A DNA stretch of 64,000 nt from Anderseniella sp963700895. Lineage in GTDB: Bacteria > Pseudomonadota > Alphaproteobacteria > Rhizobiales > Aestuariivirgaceae. Location: NCBI GenBank assembly GCA_963700895.1, contig CAVOZI010000008.1, forward strand, positions 1 to 64,000, given 5' to 3'. The notes under the pieces are model-generated. The model searched no databases and was not told where the DNA came from. It saw nothing but the letters and a program-made list of their open reading frames with translations. Shown piece after piece: positions 44,308 through 52,515 of this stretch (positions are counted from its first letter, which is position 1; every line of letters begins with the position of its first letter). Position numbers and translations under genes: made by a program.

Positions 44308-45215
44308 GCACCGCCCGCGCCCTTTTTGTGCGTCTTGCGCCGTTCATCTTCCTGCTGCTGTGGTCGGGCGGCTATGCCACCGCCAAGCTGGGCCTGCGTC
44401 ATGCCGAGCCGATGTCGTTCCTGGCCCTGCGCTATGCCTGCGTGCTGGTGCTGATGTGGCCTCTGTATCTGCTGCTGCGGCCCGAACTGCCCACCCGCCT
44501 GATGCCCTGGGTGCACCTCGCCGTCACCGGGCTGATGATGCAGGCGCTCTATTTCGGTGCATCCTACCTCGCCTTTGCAGATGGCTTGTCGGCGGGCGGC
44601 GTGGCACTGATCGTCTCGTTGCAGCCAATCCTGGTGGCCATCTTCGCACCCGTGTTCGTGGCCGAGATCGTGTCGAAGTACCGCTGGCTCGGGCTGGCGC
44701 TTGGCCTTGCCGGGGCCGCACTGGTGATCGGCGCGCGCCAGGAGATCTCCGCGGCCTCCTATATCGGCGTCGTCTATGCCGTCATCGCGCTCATCGCCAT
44801 GTCGGCGGGTTCGATCTACGAAAAGCGCTTCGGCGTGAAGCAGCACCCGGTGGTCGCCACCATCGTGCAGTTCACTGTCGGCTTCATCGTCATCTGGCCG
44901 ATCGCCGTGGTGCGCGAAGGCTTTGCCATCGAGTATCATCCCGAGCTGCTGTTCGCGCTGGCCTATCTGGTCATCGGCAACTCGATCATCGCCATCTCGC
45001 TGCTGCTCTACCTGATCAGGGCAGGGGAGGTGAGCCGGGTCTCGGCATTGCTGTTCCTTGTGCCGTCAGCGGCCTCGCTGATTGCCTGGGCCGTGCTGGG
45101 AGAGGAGATGCCGCCGCTGGCCTGGCTCGGCATGGGCGTGGCGGGCGCAGGCGTGCTGATGGCCAGCCGCCCTGCCTCGGCTAAGCCGGAAGGCAAGGTC
45201 AGAATTTCTCGGTGA
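44304..45215 (+). CDS. EamA/DMT-family transporter
   Basis: A 303-residue ten-helix transporter. FIFLLLWSGGYATAKLGLRHAEPMSFLALRYA is the typical first EamA repeat, and VSRVSALLFLVPSAASLIAWAVLGEEMPPLAWLGMGVAGAGV the second. The start overlaps the rarD stop, giving two adjacent, coupled DMT carriers. The 3' end overlaps the convergent LOG-family gene by 17 bases. Confidence 0.85.
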   Translation: MSTARALFVRLAPFIFLLLWSGGYATAKLGLRHAEPMSFLALRYACVLVLMWPLYLLLRPELPTRLMPWVHLAVTGLMMQALYFGASYLAFADGLSAGGVALIVSLQPILVAIFAPVFVAEIVSKYRWLGLALGLAGAALVIGARQEISAASYIGVVYAVIALIAMSAGSIYEKRFGVKQHPVVATIVQFTVGFIVIWPIAVVREGFAIEYHPELLFALAYLVIGNSIIAISLLLYLIRAGEVSRVSALLFLVPSAASLIAWAVLGEEMPPLAWLGMGVAGAGVLMASRPASAKPEGKVRISR

Positions 45216-45822
45216 TCTCCTCGTCCGGCGTTTCCGCTGGCCTTGCTGCCGCCAGCCTGTCGAGAAAAACCGGCACGATGTCTTCCGCCCGGTCCACCAC
45301 CTCGAAATGAACCTCGAGCCCCTCGCGGATGAACTGTTCCTCACGCATGTGCGCAAGCAGGTTGAGCAGCGGGCGCCAGTAGTCCTTGATGTTGGCGATG
45401 ATAATCGGCTTGTTGTGCCGGGCCAGCTGCGCCCAGGTGGCGATCTCCACCAGCTCTTCCAGGGTGCCGATGCCGCCCGGCAGCGCGACGAAGCCCGAGG
45501 CGCGCTCGAACATCATCATCTTGCGCTGGTGCATGTCGTGTACGCGGATGAGTTCGTGACCGCCGTCCTCGAGCATCCGTTCGCGCTGCACCAGGAACTC
45601 GGGGATGATACCCGTCACTGGCGCCCCGCCGGCCACGACCGTGCGCGCCACCTCGCCCATGAGGCCGATGCTGCCCCCGCCATAGACAAGTCCGATGCCG
45701 GCCGCGGCCATGCTCTTGCCCAGCGACCGGGCCGCCGCCATATAGGCAGGGTCTCGGCCGGCGCCGGAGCCGCAATATACGCACAGGGCAGGTTTGGGAT
45801 CTGGTGATTGATTCTGTTTCAT
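45199..45822 (-). CDS. LOG-family (TIGR00730) nucleoside-5'-monophosphate phosphoribohydrolase
   Basis: A 207-residue Rossmann-fold protein of the Lonely-Guy family. It has CVYCGSGAGRDPAYMAAARSLG, LVYGGGSIGLMGEVAR, the pair MHQRKMMMFERASGFVALPGG and the catalytic PGGIGTLEELVE. Members split AMP or cytokinin nucleotides to a base and ribose 5-phosphate. No cytokinin synthesis gene is present, so a housekeeping nucleotide role is more likely. Confidence 0.9.
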   Translation of the reverse strand: MKQNQSPDPKPALCVYCGSGAGRDPAYMAAARSLGKSMAAAGIGLVYGGGSIGLMGEVARTVVAGGAPVTGIIPEFLVQRERMLEDGGHELIRVHDMHQRKMMMFERASGFVALPGGIGTLEELVEIATWAQLARHNKPIIIANIKDYWRPLLNLLAHMREEQFIREGLEVHFEVVDRAEDIVPVFLDRLAAARPAETPDEEITEKF

Positions 45823-45967
45823 GCCGGCAGTTTGGCACAGTGCGCGGTGTCAGCGTCAAGCCTTGCCCGGCCGTTTGCCGGAAGGTCAGTCACAACGATG
45901 CATTGATTGCGTTCGTTCGCGTCCGGTTCTATGACTTGGGCAAGGATTTTCAGCGACAGGATCAGAC

Positions 45968-47437
45968 ATGAAGCCCCTCGCAGTTTTCAGTTCGCTCGCC
46001 GTGTTGTGTGCCGGAGGATTGCTGGCGCTCAGTTATCAGGGCTGGCGCGACGATCCATCGGCCGTCACGGCGATGACCAAGAACGACCAGACGGTTGCCA
46101 TCGATGCCCGCGAAGCCGTGCCCGCGCCGCCTGCGGCCTCCTCGGCAGGTGACCAGCAACCAGCTGCGCCAGCACAACCGGCAGACACGGCACAGCAGAC
46201 GCCGGCGCCGGAAACTGCAGCCCCTGAGACAGCCGCCGCGCCAAGCTTTGACATCGTCCGCATCGAGCAGGACGGTTCGGCTGTGCTGGCGGGCCGCGCC
46301 GCACCGGGCGCCAAAGTCTCTGCGCTGCTGAATGGCGAGACGCTGGGTGAAGCAGTTGCCAACGAGCGGGGAGAATGGGTCATTGTGCCTGACGCAACGA
46401 TCAGGCCGGGGGCGCACGAAGTCACGCTGAGCCAGGCCGGTGCCGATGGCGCGGTGATCGCCTCCGACCAGTCGGTCGCGCTCACCGTTCCGGATCAGGC
46501 CGGCACCCAGCCGCTGATCGTGATGAGTGAAACGGCCAAACCGTCTCGCGTGCTGCAGAAGCCGGAAACCGAGACCGCCGCTGCCGAACCGGCGAAGCCG
46601 GCCGTTAGTGAAGCGCAGGTTGCGGCCGTCGAGCCTTCACAACCGGCAGCCGCCGCCGAATCGGCGGCCACGGCGCCCGCGTCCGAGCCTGCACCGCAGA
46701 CCGCGCCTGAACCCGCGCCCGCGGTCACGGCAAGCCGCAGCCTGACTGTTGACGTGGTCGACTATGACGCCGAAGGCCGCACCACCTTCTCGGGCAAGGC
46801 CGCTCCCGGTTCGCGCGTTCGCGTCTATGTGAGCGGACGCTTCACCGGCGAGGCAGCTGCCGACGCAAGCGGCGCCTGGAACATCACCCCGACCCGCGAG
46901 ATCGAGGCCGGCACTCATGCCCTTCGCGCCGATCTGATCGGTTCGGACGGCAAGGTCGGTGAACGTATCGAGTTGCCGTTCCTGCGTGAATCACCCGAGC
47001 GCATCGCCAACCTCCAGACGCAACGCGCCGGCGACGCAACCAGCGCCGAACCGCCAACGCAGGAGCAGGCTCAGACGCAGCCTCCGTCAGCCCAGACCGC
47101 CGGAACGTCCGAACCGGCCGCCGCCGAACCCGGTCAGCAAGAACCTGCCGCTACTGAGGAAACTGCCGCGCAGCAGCCGCAGGGGCCGGGCCGCGTGGTC
47201 ATCCAGCCGGGCAACAACCTGTGGCAGATCTCACGGGTGATCTACGGCCAGGGCATCCAGTACACGGTAATCTACGAGGCCAACAAGGATCAGATCCGCG
47301 ATCCTGACCTGATCTATCCGGGCCAGATTCTCGACACGCCAGGTTCGAATGCGCCGGAATCTATCGATCCCGATTGCCGCAAGCCCCTGTCTGAATGCAA
47401 GGAAGAGGCGAAAAAGGACGGACAGGCCGCCCAGTAG
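45968..47437 (+). CDS. LysM and Ig-like domain envelope protein
   Basis: A 489-residue exported or anchored protein. An N-terminal hydrophobic helix (VFSSLAVLCAGGLLALSY) is followed by a Pro/Ala-rich stretch. Two Ig-like repeats share the GRAAPGAKV/GKAAPGSRV turn (around residues 95-175 and 255-345). Long Ala/Pro/Glu-rich linkers lead to a C-terminal LysM domain (VVIQPGNNLWQISRVIYGQG, YEANKDQIRDPDLIYPGQIL) that binds peptidoglycan. The layout fits alphaproteobacterial LysM proteins of the cell wall or division zone. Confidence 0.83.
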   Translation: MKPLAVFSSLAVLCAGGLLALSYQGWRDDPSAVTAMTKNDQTVAIDAREAVPAPPAASSAGDQQPAAPAQPADTAQQTPAPETAAPETAAAPSFDIVRIEQDGSAVLAGRAAPGAKVSALLNGETLGEAVANERGEWVIVPDATIRPGAHEVTLSQAGADGAVIASDQSVALTVPDQAGTQPLIVMSETAKPSRVLQKPETETAAAEPAKPAVSEAQVAAVEPSQPAAAAESAATAPASEPAPQTAPEPAPAVTASRSLTVDVVDYDAEGRTTFSGKAAPGSRVRVYVSGRFTGEAAADASGAWNITPTREIEAGTHALRADLIGSDGKVGERIELPFLRESPERIANLQTQRAGDATSAEPPTQEQAQTQPPSAQTAGTSEPAAAEPGQQEPAATEETAAQQPQGPGRVVIQPGNNLWQISRVIYGQGIQYTVIYEANKDQIRDPDLIYPGQILDTPGSNAPESIDPDCRKPLSECKEEAKKDGQAAQ

Positions 47438-47458
47438 CGAAAGCTGTCTGGACGGCCT
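47424..47458. terminator. Possible bidirectional hairpin between convergent genes
   Basis: AGGCCGCCCAG (47424-47434) and CTGGACGGCCT (47448-47458) form an 11-bp stem with one mismatch and a 13-base loop. It spans the stop codon of the LysM gene and lies just before the convergent PCu(A)C gene end. There is no clear T tract, so terminator function is tentative. Confidence 0.35.
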
Positions 47459-47479
47459 GCCCTGCCGCACTGCCCCCGG

Positions 47480-47992
47480 TCAGTGCGAGTGCATTGCGCC
47501 CGGTTCGCCCACCATGGCGGTGATATCGACGGTCCCGGCCTTCTCGAAGGTCAGGCTGAGCGGCACCATCGATCCCTTCTCCGGCAGGGTCTCCACACCG
47601 AACAGCATGATGTGATGGCCGCCCGACTTGAGTTCTGTCTTGCTGTTGGCAGCGACGTCGATCGCCTCTATCTGGCGCATCTTCATTATGCCGTCTTCGA
47701 TCAGGTGCGTGTGCAACTCGACGCGGTCGGTCAGCGGCGAACTGGCGGCAACCAGCCTGTCGGCTTCGCCCGCATTGTCGATGGTTAGAAACACGGCGCC
47801 GGGGCGCCCGGCAATGATGAAGCGCGCCGTGGCGCCGGACACGGAGATGTCACCAACGCTTGCCTGCATTGCGGCGTGGTTCATGGACCCGGCGCTGGCC
47901 GTGTGAAGGGGCGACAAGGTTGCAAGGGCCGCACCGGCGGTAAGCAAGAGGGCGGCTGCGAAGCCCAGCCGGGATGATGTCTTCAAGGTCAT
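47480..47992 (-). CDS. PCu(A)C-family periplasmic copper chaperone
   Basis: A 170-residue secreted protein with a signal peptide (LGFAAALLLTAGAALA). The Cu(I) site follows the family plan: ELHTHLIEDGIMKMRQ gives His and Met ligands, and about 20 residues later SGGHHIMLFG supplies His-x-Met. His/Met residues at both ends of the mature protein (MNHAAM and GAMHSH) may also bind metal. It would deliver copper to cytochrome oxidase or carry it in the periplasm. The DUF2946 gene lies upstream on the same strand. Confidence 0.9.
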   Translation of the reverse strand: MTLKTSSRLGFAAALLLTAGAALATLSPLHTASAGSMNHAAMQASVGDISVSGATARFIIAGRPGAVFLTIDNAGEADRLVAASSPLTDRVELHTHLIEDGIMKMRQIEAIDVAANSKTELKSGGHHIMLFGVETLPEKGSMVPLSLTFEKAGTVDITAMVGEPGAMHSH

Positions 47993-48029
47993 GTGAAAGC
48001 ACTTTCTTCATGGTTGCCTGAACTGCAGC

Positions 48030-48048
48030 GGCGCTGTCACACAGCGCC
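48030..48048. promoter_or_regulatory. Perfect 8-bp hairpin upstream of PCu(A)C gene
   Basis: GGCGCTGT-CAC-ACAGCGCC forms a perfect stem with a 3-base loop in the 94-base gap between the DUF2946 gene and the PCu(A)C gene, both on the minus strand. It could be an attenuating or processing structure between two genes of one transcript, or an operator. No T run follows. Confidence 0.35.
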
Positions 48049-48086
48049 CATGCCACAGGCGGGAAACGAATGGAAACTGGATGGGG

Positions 48087-48500
48087 TCAGGCCTGGAAAG
48101 GCGGCGCGCGCGGGTTGCCGGGCAGGGCGGTCGCGCGGGGACCTCGAACGCCGGCATCCAGTGCGGGCCAGAGCGGATGTCCACTCAAGGCGACGTTCTT
48201 CGGTCCTTCACCGCTGGCGCCGGTTGCAAGGCTTGCATTGGCAAAAGCCGCGCATAGCGTTGCGCAAGGGCATTCGCAGTCAACGTGGCCGCCATCCCCG
48301 GTGCTGGCCGGGGAAAGTCGAACCGTCTTGATGCCGTCTGGCGTACAGATGACAAGTTCGGGTTGCCGGCTGTCCGGGGCGAGCCTGCTGGCGTCCATGC
48401 GCGCCATGGCCGAGGCCGACAGTCCCGCCTGCAGCACGATCACCAGCGCCAGCATCAGCCGCAACGCTGCCAGCCGCGATATGTCACGAGCCCATGTCAT
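48087..48500 (-). CDS. DUF2946 family protein
   Basis: A 137-residue protein with a hydrophobic N-terminal helix (LRLMLALVIVLQAGLSASAMA) and the family cluster ELVICTPDGIKTV followed by DCECPCATLCAA, rich in Cys. DUF2946 genes are often found near copper chaperones and TonB receptors, which fits the PCu(A)C gene downstream. A periplasmic or membrane-anchored metal-related role is inferred. Confidence 0.75.
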   Translation of the reverse strand: MTWARDISRLAALRLMLALVIVLQAGLSASAMARMDASRLAPDSRQPELVICTPDGIKTVRLSPASTGDGGHVDCECPCATLCAAFANASLATGASGEGPKNVALSGHPLWPALDAGVRGPRATALPGNPRAPPFQA

Positions 48501-48566
48501 CTGGTTGAGACCATGCCATCCGTCCTGATCATCCGGAATGCGGCATCTGGCCCTTGCCGCAAGTCA

Positions 48567-48597
48567 ATTCATCGTATATCGTCGATTTACGATGAAT
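48567..48597. promoter_or_regulatory. Operator palindrome at the ArsR-type regulator gene
   Basis: A perfect 10-base inverted repeat, ATTCATCGTA (48567-48576) and TACGATGAAT (48588-48597), with an 11-base spacer. The right arm covers the start codon of the regulator at 48592. Size, symmetry and position fit an autoregulatory ArsR/SmtB operator. The divergent DUF2946 gene starts 67 bases to the left, so one site could control both directions. Confidence 0.65.
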
Positions 48598-48978
48598 ATT
48601 ACGTCGCAATCCATCCTGAATGTTTCAGATGCAAGCCCGGAAAAGCCGGCCGGCGACTACTCGCAGGCAGCGGACAGCACCACTGCCGCCCTACTGGCCG
48701 CGCTGGCGCATCCGGCACGGTTGGCCATCGTGCGCCGCCTGTCCGCTAGCGATGCCTGCTGCTGCAAGGACGTGGTCCGGCACCTTGACCTCGCTCAGTC
48801 TACCGTGTCGCAGCACCTCAAGGTGCTGGTGCAGGCAGGCCTGGTGAATTATGAACCCAACCGGCGGCACTCGCGTTACGTACTCGACAGGTCCGCGCTT
48901 CAGAACGCCCTTGCGGCGGTTGGCGGGCTGGTGAACGAATGCTGCCCGGGCGGGGCCTGCCAGCCCGAAGCCACCTAG
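48592..48978 (+). CDS. ArsR-family metalloregulator
   Basis: A 128-residue winged-helix repressor. The core HPARLAIVRRL leads into the recognition helices (VVRHLDLAQSTVSQHLKVLVQAG) and a beta wing (VNYEPNRRHSRYVLD). Three consecutive Cys (56-58, DACCCKD) sit at the place of the ArsR metal motif ELCVCDL, and a second Cys cluster (ECCPGGAC) ends the protein, so As(III) or a soft metal is a plausible inducer. It is followed 44 bases later by an Atm1-type exporter. Confidence 0.85.
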   Translation: MNITSQSILNVSDASPEKPAGDYSQAADSTTAALLAALAHPARLAIVRRLSASDACCCKDVVRHLDLAQSTVSQHLKVLVQAGLVNYEPNRRHSRYVLDRSALQNALAAVGGLVNECCPGGACQPEAT

Positions 48979-49022
48979 CCGAATATCCGCAAACAGAAAG
49001 CAATCCTGCCTTGTCTTCACCC

Positions 49023-50909
49023 ATGGTATCCGCCGAGAGCGGCTCGACGCTCAGGACAATCCGCAACCTGTGGCCCTACATGTGGCCATCGGACCGGCCT
49101 GACCTGAAGGCCCGCGTTGTGTGGGCCTTCCTGTTTCTGGTTCTGGCCAAGCTGGTGCTGATCCTGGTGCCGTACTTCTTCAAGTTTGCCACCGACGCGC
49201 TCAACGGCAAGCTGGACACATCACAATGGCTGATGTCCTTCCCGGCCTGGGCGCTGGCCCCGGTCATGCTGGTTCTCGCCTACAACGTGGCCCGCATCGG
49301 TCAATGGGGGTTCAACCAGTTGCGCGATGCGCTGTTCGCCCGTGTCGGCCAGCACGCTGTGCGGCAGCTCGCCTACAAGACGTTCGTTCACATGCACCGG
49401 CTGTCACTGCGGTTTCACCTGGAACGGCGCACCGGCGGGTTGTCGCGCATCATCGAGCGCGGCACCAAGGGCATCGAAACCATCGTCCGCTTCACCATCT
49501 TGAACACTTTGCCCACGGTGCTGGAATTTGCCCTCACCGCCATCATCTTCTGGTGGACCTACGGCTTCAGCTATGTCGCCATCATCGCCTTCATCGTCTG
49601 GCTCTACTCATGGTTCACGGTGCGCGCCAGCGACTGGCGCATCACCATCCGCAAGGAGATGAACCAGTCTGACAACGACGCCAACACCAAGGCCATCGAC
49701 AGCCTGCTGAATTTCGAGACGGTGAAGTATTTCGGCAATGAGGAAATGGAATCGCGCCGCTTCGACCAGTCCATGCAGCGCTATGAAAGCGCTGCCACCA
49801 AGACCTGGACGTCGCTCGGCTGGCTCAACTTCGGCCAGGGGTTGATCTTCGGCATCGGCATGACCGTGGTGATGATCATGTCGGCGCTGGAAGTGCAGAA
49901 GGGCAACCAGACGCTCGGCGACTTCGTGTTCATCAACGCAATGCTGATGCAGCTGTCGATTCCGCTCAACTTCATCGGCTTCGTCTACCGTGAAATCCGC
50001 CAGGGCCTCGCTGATATCGAGCAGATGTTCGGACTTCTGGAAATTGACAAGGAAATCACCGACAAGCCGGATGCCCGGCCGCTGGAGGTGAGCGACGCGG
50101 TGATCCGCTTCCGGGATGTCGACTTCGCCTATGACGCCAAGCGCAAGATCCTGAAGGGTCTGGATTTCGAGGTGCCGGCCGGCAATACGATCGCGATAGT
50201 GGGGGCCTCGGGTGCGGGCAAGTCCACCATCTCGCGGCTGCTGTTCCGGTTTTACGACGTCACCGGCGGGGCAATTACCATTGACGGACAGGACATTCGC
50301 GACGTGACACAGAAGTCACTGCGCGCCGCCATCGGCATGGTGCCGCAGGATACTGTGCTGTTCAACGACACCATCCGCTACAACATCCGTTACGGCCGGC
50401 CCGATGCAAGCGATGCCGAGGTGGAAGAAGCGGCGAAGCTCGCCCAGATCCACGACTTCGTCACCTCGCTGCCTGACGGCTACAACGCGATGGTGGGTGA
50501 GCGCGGCTTGAAACTGTCCGGCGGAGAGAAGCAGCGCGTGTCCATCGCCCGCACGATATTGAAGGGACCTCCCATCCTGATTCTCGACGAGGCCACCTCG
50601 GCGCTTGATACCCACACCGAGCAGGAAATCCAGGCGGCGCTGAAGCTGGTGTCGAAGGACCGGACCACGCTGGTCATCGCACACCGGCTGTCGACGGTGG
50701 TGGATGCCGACCAGATCATCGTCATGGGCGAAGGCCGCATCGTCGAGCGCGGCACCCACGCCGAGCTGCTTGCCTCGAACGGCGCTTATGCCGCCATGTG
50801 GAACCGCCAGCGCGCCGCCGACGAGGCGCTGCGCCAGCTTGCCGAAAACTACGAAGCTCGCGGCCTGACTGCCGAAGCTCTCGCCATGGGGCTGAAACCC
50901 GCAGATTGA
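49023..50909 (+). CDS. Atm1-type ABC exporter (permease-ATPase fusion)
   Basis: A 628-residue half-transporter. Six membrane helices are followed by an ATPase domain with Walker A GASGAGKST, Q loop MVPQDTVLF, signature LSGGEKQRVSIAR, Walker B ILILDEATSALD and H loop IAHRLSTV. NFETVKYFGNEEMESRRFD and DIEQMFGLL mark the ATM1/ABCB7/HMT1 subgroup, which exports glutathione-linked metals or persulfides. A homologue in Novosphingobium gives heavy-metal tolerance. An in-frame TTG at 49011 is an alternative start. The preceding ArsR-type regulator supports metal-controlled expression. Confidence 0.9.
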   Translation: MVSAESGSTLRTIRNLWPYMWPSDRPDLKARVVWAFLFLVLAKLVLILVPYFFKFATDALNGKLDTSQWLMSFPAWALAPVMLVLAYNVARIGQWGFNQLRDALFARVGQHAVRQLAYKTFVHMHRLSLRFHLERRTGGLSRIIERGTKGIETIVRFTILNTLPTVLEFALTAIIFWWTYGFSYVAIIAFIVWLYSWFTVRASDWRITIRKEMNQSDNDANTKAIDSLLNFETVKYFGNEEMESRRFDQSMQRYESAATKTWTSLGWLNFGQGLIFGIGMTVVMIMSALEVQKGNQTLGDFVFINAMLMQLSIPLNFIGFVYREIRQGLADIEQMFGLLEIDKEITDKPDARPLEVSDAVIRFRDVDFAYDAKRKILKGLDFEVPAGNTIAIVGASGAGKSTISRLLFRFYDVTGGAITIDGQDIRDVTQKSLRAAIGMVPQDTVLFNDTIRYNIRYGRPDASDAEVEEAAKLAQIHDFVTSLPDGYNAMVGERGLKLSGGEKQRVSIARTILKGPPILILDEATSALDTHTEQEIQAALKLVSKDRTTLVIAHRLSTVVDADQIIVMGEGRIVERGTHAELLASNGAYAAMWNRQRAADEALRQLAENYEARGLTAEALAMGLKPAD

Positions 50910-51204
50910 ATCGGCTGAAGTGATCGTTAGAATCTTTTCGATCAAGGTCACAACTTGTGAACCATTTCGTCTGGTTGTAGGGGCGGGACCTGCTGCACGT
51001 ACGCTGGATTCGCCTAAAATTTGCCTCTTGTTAAAATCTACCCGCGAAAGTGGTGGCTGTTACGGGCGACGTGTCCGTGATGGTTCGAAGCGGTGAGACC
51101 GGCAGCAAAAGCTGGCCGCCGTGCAGGGCCGGGGAGAGCAGGGCCTGTCGTTTCCGCTCGGGCAAGTGCGGTGGCGACAAGGCTTCGAACAGGGGTTACA
51201 CAAG

Positions 51205-51660
51205 ATGCTTATTACAAATCTTCCGCAGATTGCAGGTTACGAGATCGACTGTGCCTACGGCATGGTTTCCACAACAGCCTCAATGACCCGCCGGGTGCTC
51301 AAGAGCCCCATGGGCGGCGCGCGCACGGCTCAGGAGTCGGGTACCGACGGCTTCAGCGCCGAACTGGAAGAGGCCCGCAAGCAAGCCTTCGTCCGCCTCA
51401 AGGATGACGCCCGCGAAATGGGCGCACATGCCATCGTCGGGGTTACCGAACAGCTGCATCGCGTTGGCGACAATGGTTACATGTTGATGCTGGCCGGAAC
51501 GGCGGTTGACCTGAAGAAGATTGAGCCCATGGCCGCAGCCCAGCTGCAGCCGCAGGTGGTCTATGTTCAGGCCGGGGCAGATGAACTGGCCGGACAGCAG
51601 GAAATCATCGAAGCCGTGGTGCGCGACAACGTCATCTACCCGCAGTTCGCACGCTGCTGA
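51205..51660 (+). CDS. YbjQ/UPF0145 (DUF74) family protein
   Basis: A 151-residue protein of the YbjQ heavy-metal-binding-domain family: MLITNLPQIAGYEIDCAYGMV, then RKQAFVRLKDDAREMGAHAIVGV and YMLMLAGTAVDL. Such domains form pentameric rings; their ligand is unknown despite the family name. The ATG at 51205 has AGGGG about ten bases upstream. A C-terminal extension of about 40 residues is not part of the core. A strong terminator follows. Confidence 0.8.
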   Translation: MLITNLPQIAGYEIDCAYGMVSTTASMTRRVLKSPMGGARTAQESGTDGFSAELEEARKQAFVRLKDDAREMGAHAIVGVTEQLHRVGDNGYMLMLAGTAVDLKKIEPMAAAQLQPQVVYVQAGADELAGQQEIIEAVVRDNVIYPQFARC

Positions 51661-51687
51661 GGCTGCGCCAGCTTGAAGTGAAACAAG

Positions 51688-51730
51688 GGTGCGCTTGCCG
51701 GCGTGAGGGCAACTGCGCACCTTTTGTTTG
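51688..51730 (+). terminator. Rho-independent terminator after the YbjQ-like gene
   Basis: GGTGCGC (51688-51694) pairs with GCGCACC (51715-51721), and the inner TTGCC/GGCAA extends the stem across a 2-base bulge. TTTTGTTT follows at once. This separates the metal section from the phospholipid genes. Confidence 0.85.
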
Positions 51731-51803
51731 CTTGCAGTCGGGCACCGGGCAGACTACCTAGGGGATGTGATTTCGCACCCCAACAGGATGAGCCAGACGC
51801 CCC

Positions 51804-52502
51804 ATGCTTGACAGCATCATGTCCATATTCGTGCCGGTGCACCGCGAAGGATACCGGTTCGTCGGCATTTTTGCGGCGATCACGCTGATGCTGTTCTGGC
51901 TGCTGCCGGACTTTTTCGGCTGGATCGGCGTCCTCCTGACCTTGTGGTGCGCCTACTTTTTCCGCGATCCGCCGCGCGTCACGCCGCTTGATGCATCGCT
52001 GGTGATCTCGCCCGCGGACGGCCGCATCTCGGCCATCGAGCAGGTCGTCATCCCGCCGGAACTGGCACTGGAAGGTGAACGGCTCACCCGCATCTCGGTG
52101 TTCATGAACGTGTTCGACGTGCATGTGAACCGCTCGCCGGTCGATGCCACTGTGCTGCAAAAGAGCTACGTGCCGGGCAAGTTCATCAATGCCGAACTGG
52201 ACAAGGCCAGCGAGGACAACGAGCGCATGGCCTTCACGCTGGAACTGGCCGACAAGCGCCGCCTTGGGGTCGTGCAGATTGCCGGCCTCGTGGCGCGCCG
52301 CATCGTGGCCTTCAAGGATCAGGGCTCGCGCCTGCAGGCGGGCGAGCGGTTCGGGCTGATCCGTTTCGGCTCGCGCGTTGATGTGTACCTTCCCGAAGGC
52401 AGCGCGGTCCGTGCCTGCGTCGGCCAGCGCGCCATTGCCGGCGAAACCGTGCTGGCTGATCTGTCCGGTGCAGCGCCTCGTCCAACTGGCCGCACTGCCT
52501 GA
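51804..52502 (+). CDS. psd: Phosphatidylserine decarboxylase proenzyme
   Basis: A 232-residue short-type decarboxylase making phosphatidylethanolamine. Two N-terminal hydrophobic segments are followed by VISPADGRISAIE and SVFMNVFDVHVNRSPVDA. The self-cleavage site is Gly-Ser in IRFGSRVDVYLPEG, which creates the pyruvoyl group. An alternative ATG lies six codons in (MSIFVPVHREGYRF). The pssA gene follows 13 bases after the stop, so substrate and product enzymes are co-expressed. Confidence 0.95.
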   Translation: MLDSIMSIFVPVHREGYRFVGIFAAITLMLFWLLPDFFGWIGVLLTLWCAYFFRDPPRVTPLDASLVISPADGRISAIEQVVIPPELALEGERLTRISVFMNVFDVHVNRSPVDATVLQKSYVPGKFINAELDKASEDNERMAFTLELADKRRLGVVQIAGLVARRIVAFKDQGSRLQAGERFGLIRFGSRVDVYLPEGSAVRACVGQRAIAGETVLADLSGAAPRPTGRTA

Positions 52503-52515
52503 TGGAGAGGAACAG

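Noticed and set aside
48087..48331. Plus-strand frames opposite the DUF2946 gene
   Set aside because: They overlap the DUF2946 coding sequence, which has a clear family Cys pattern and signal segment on the minus strand.
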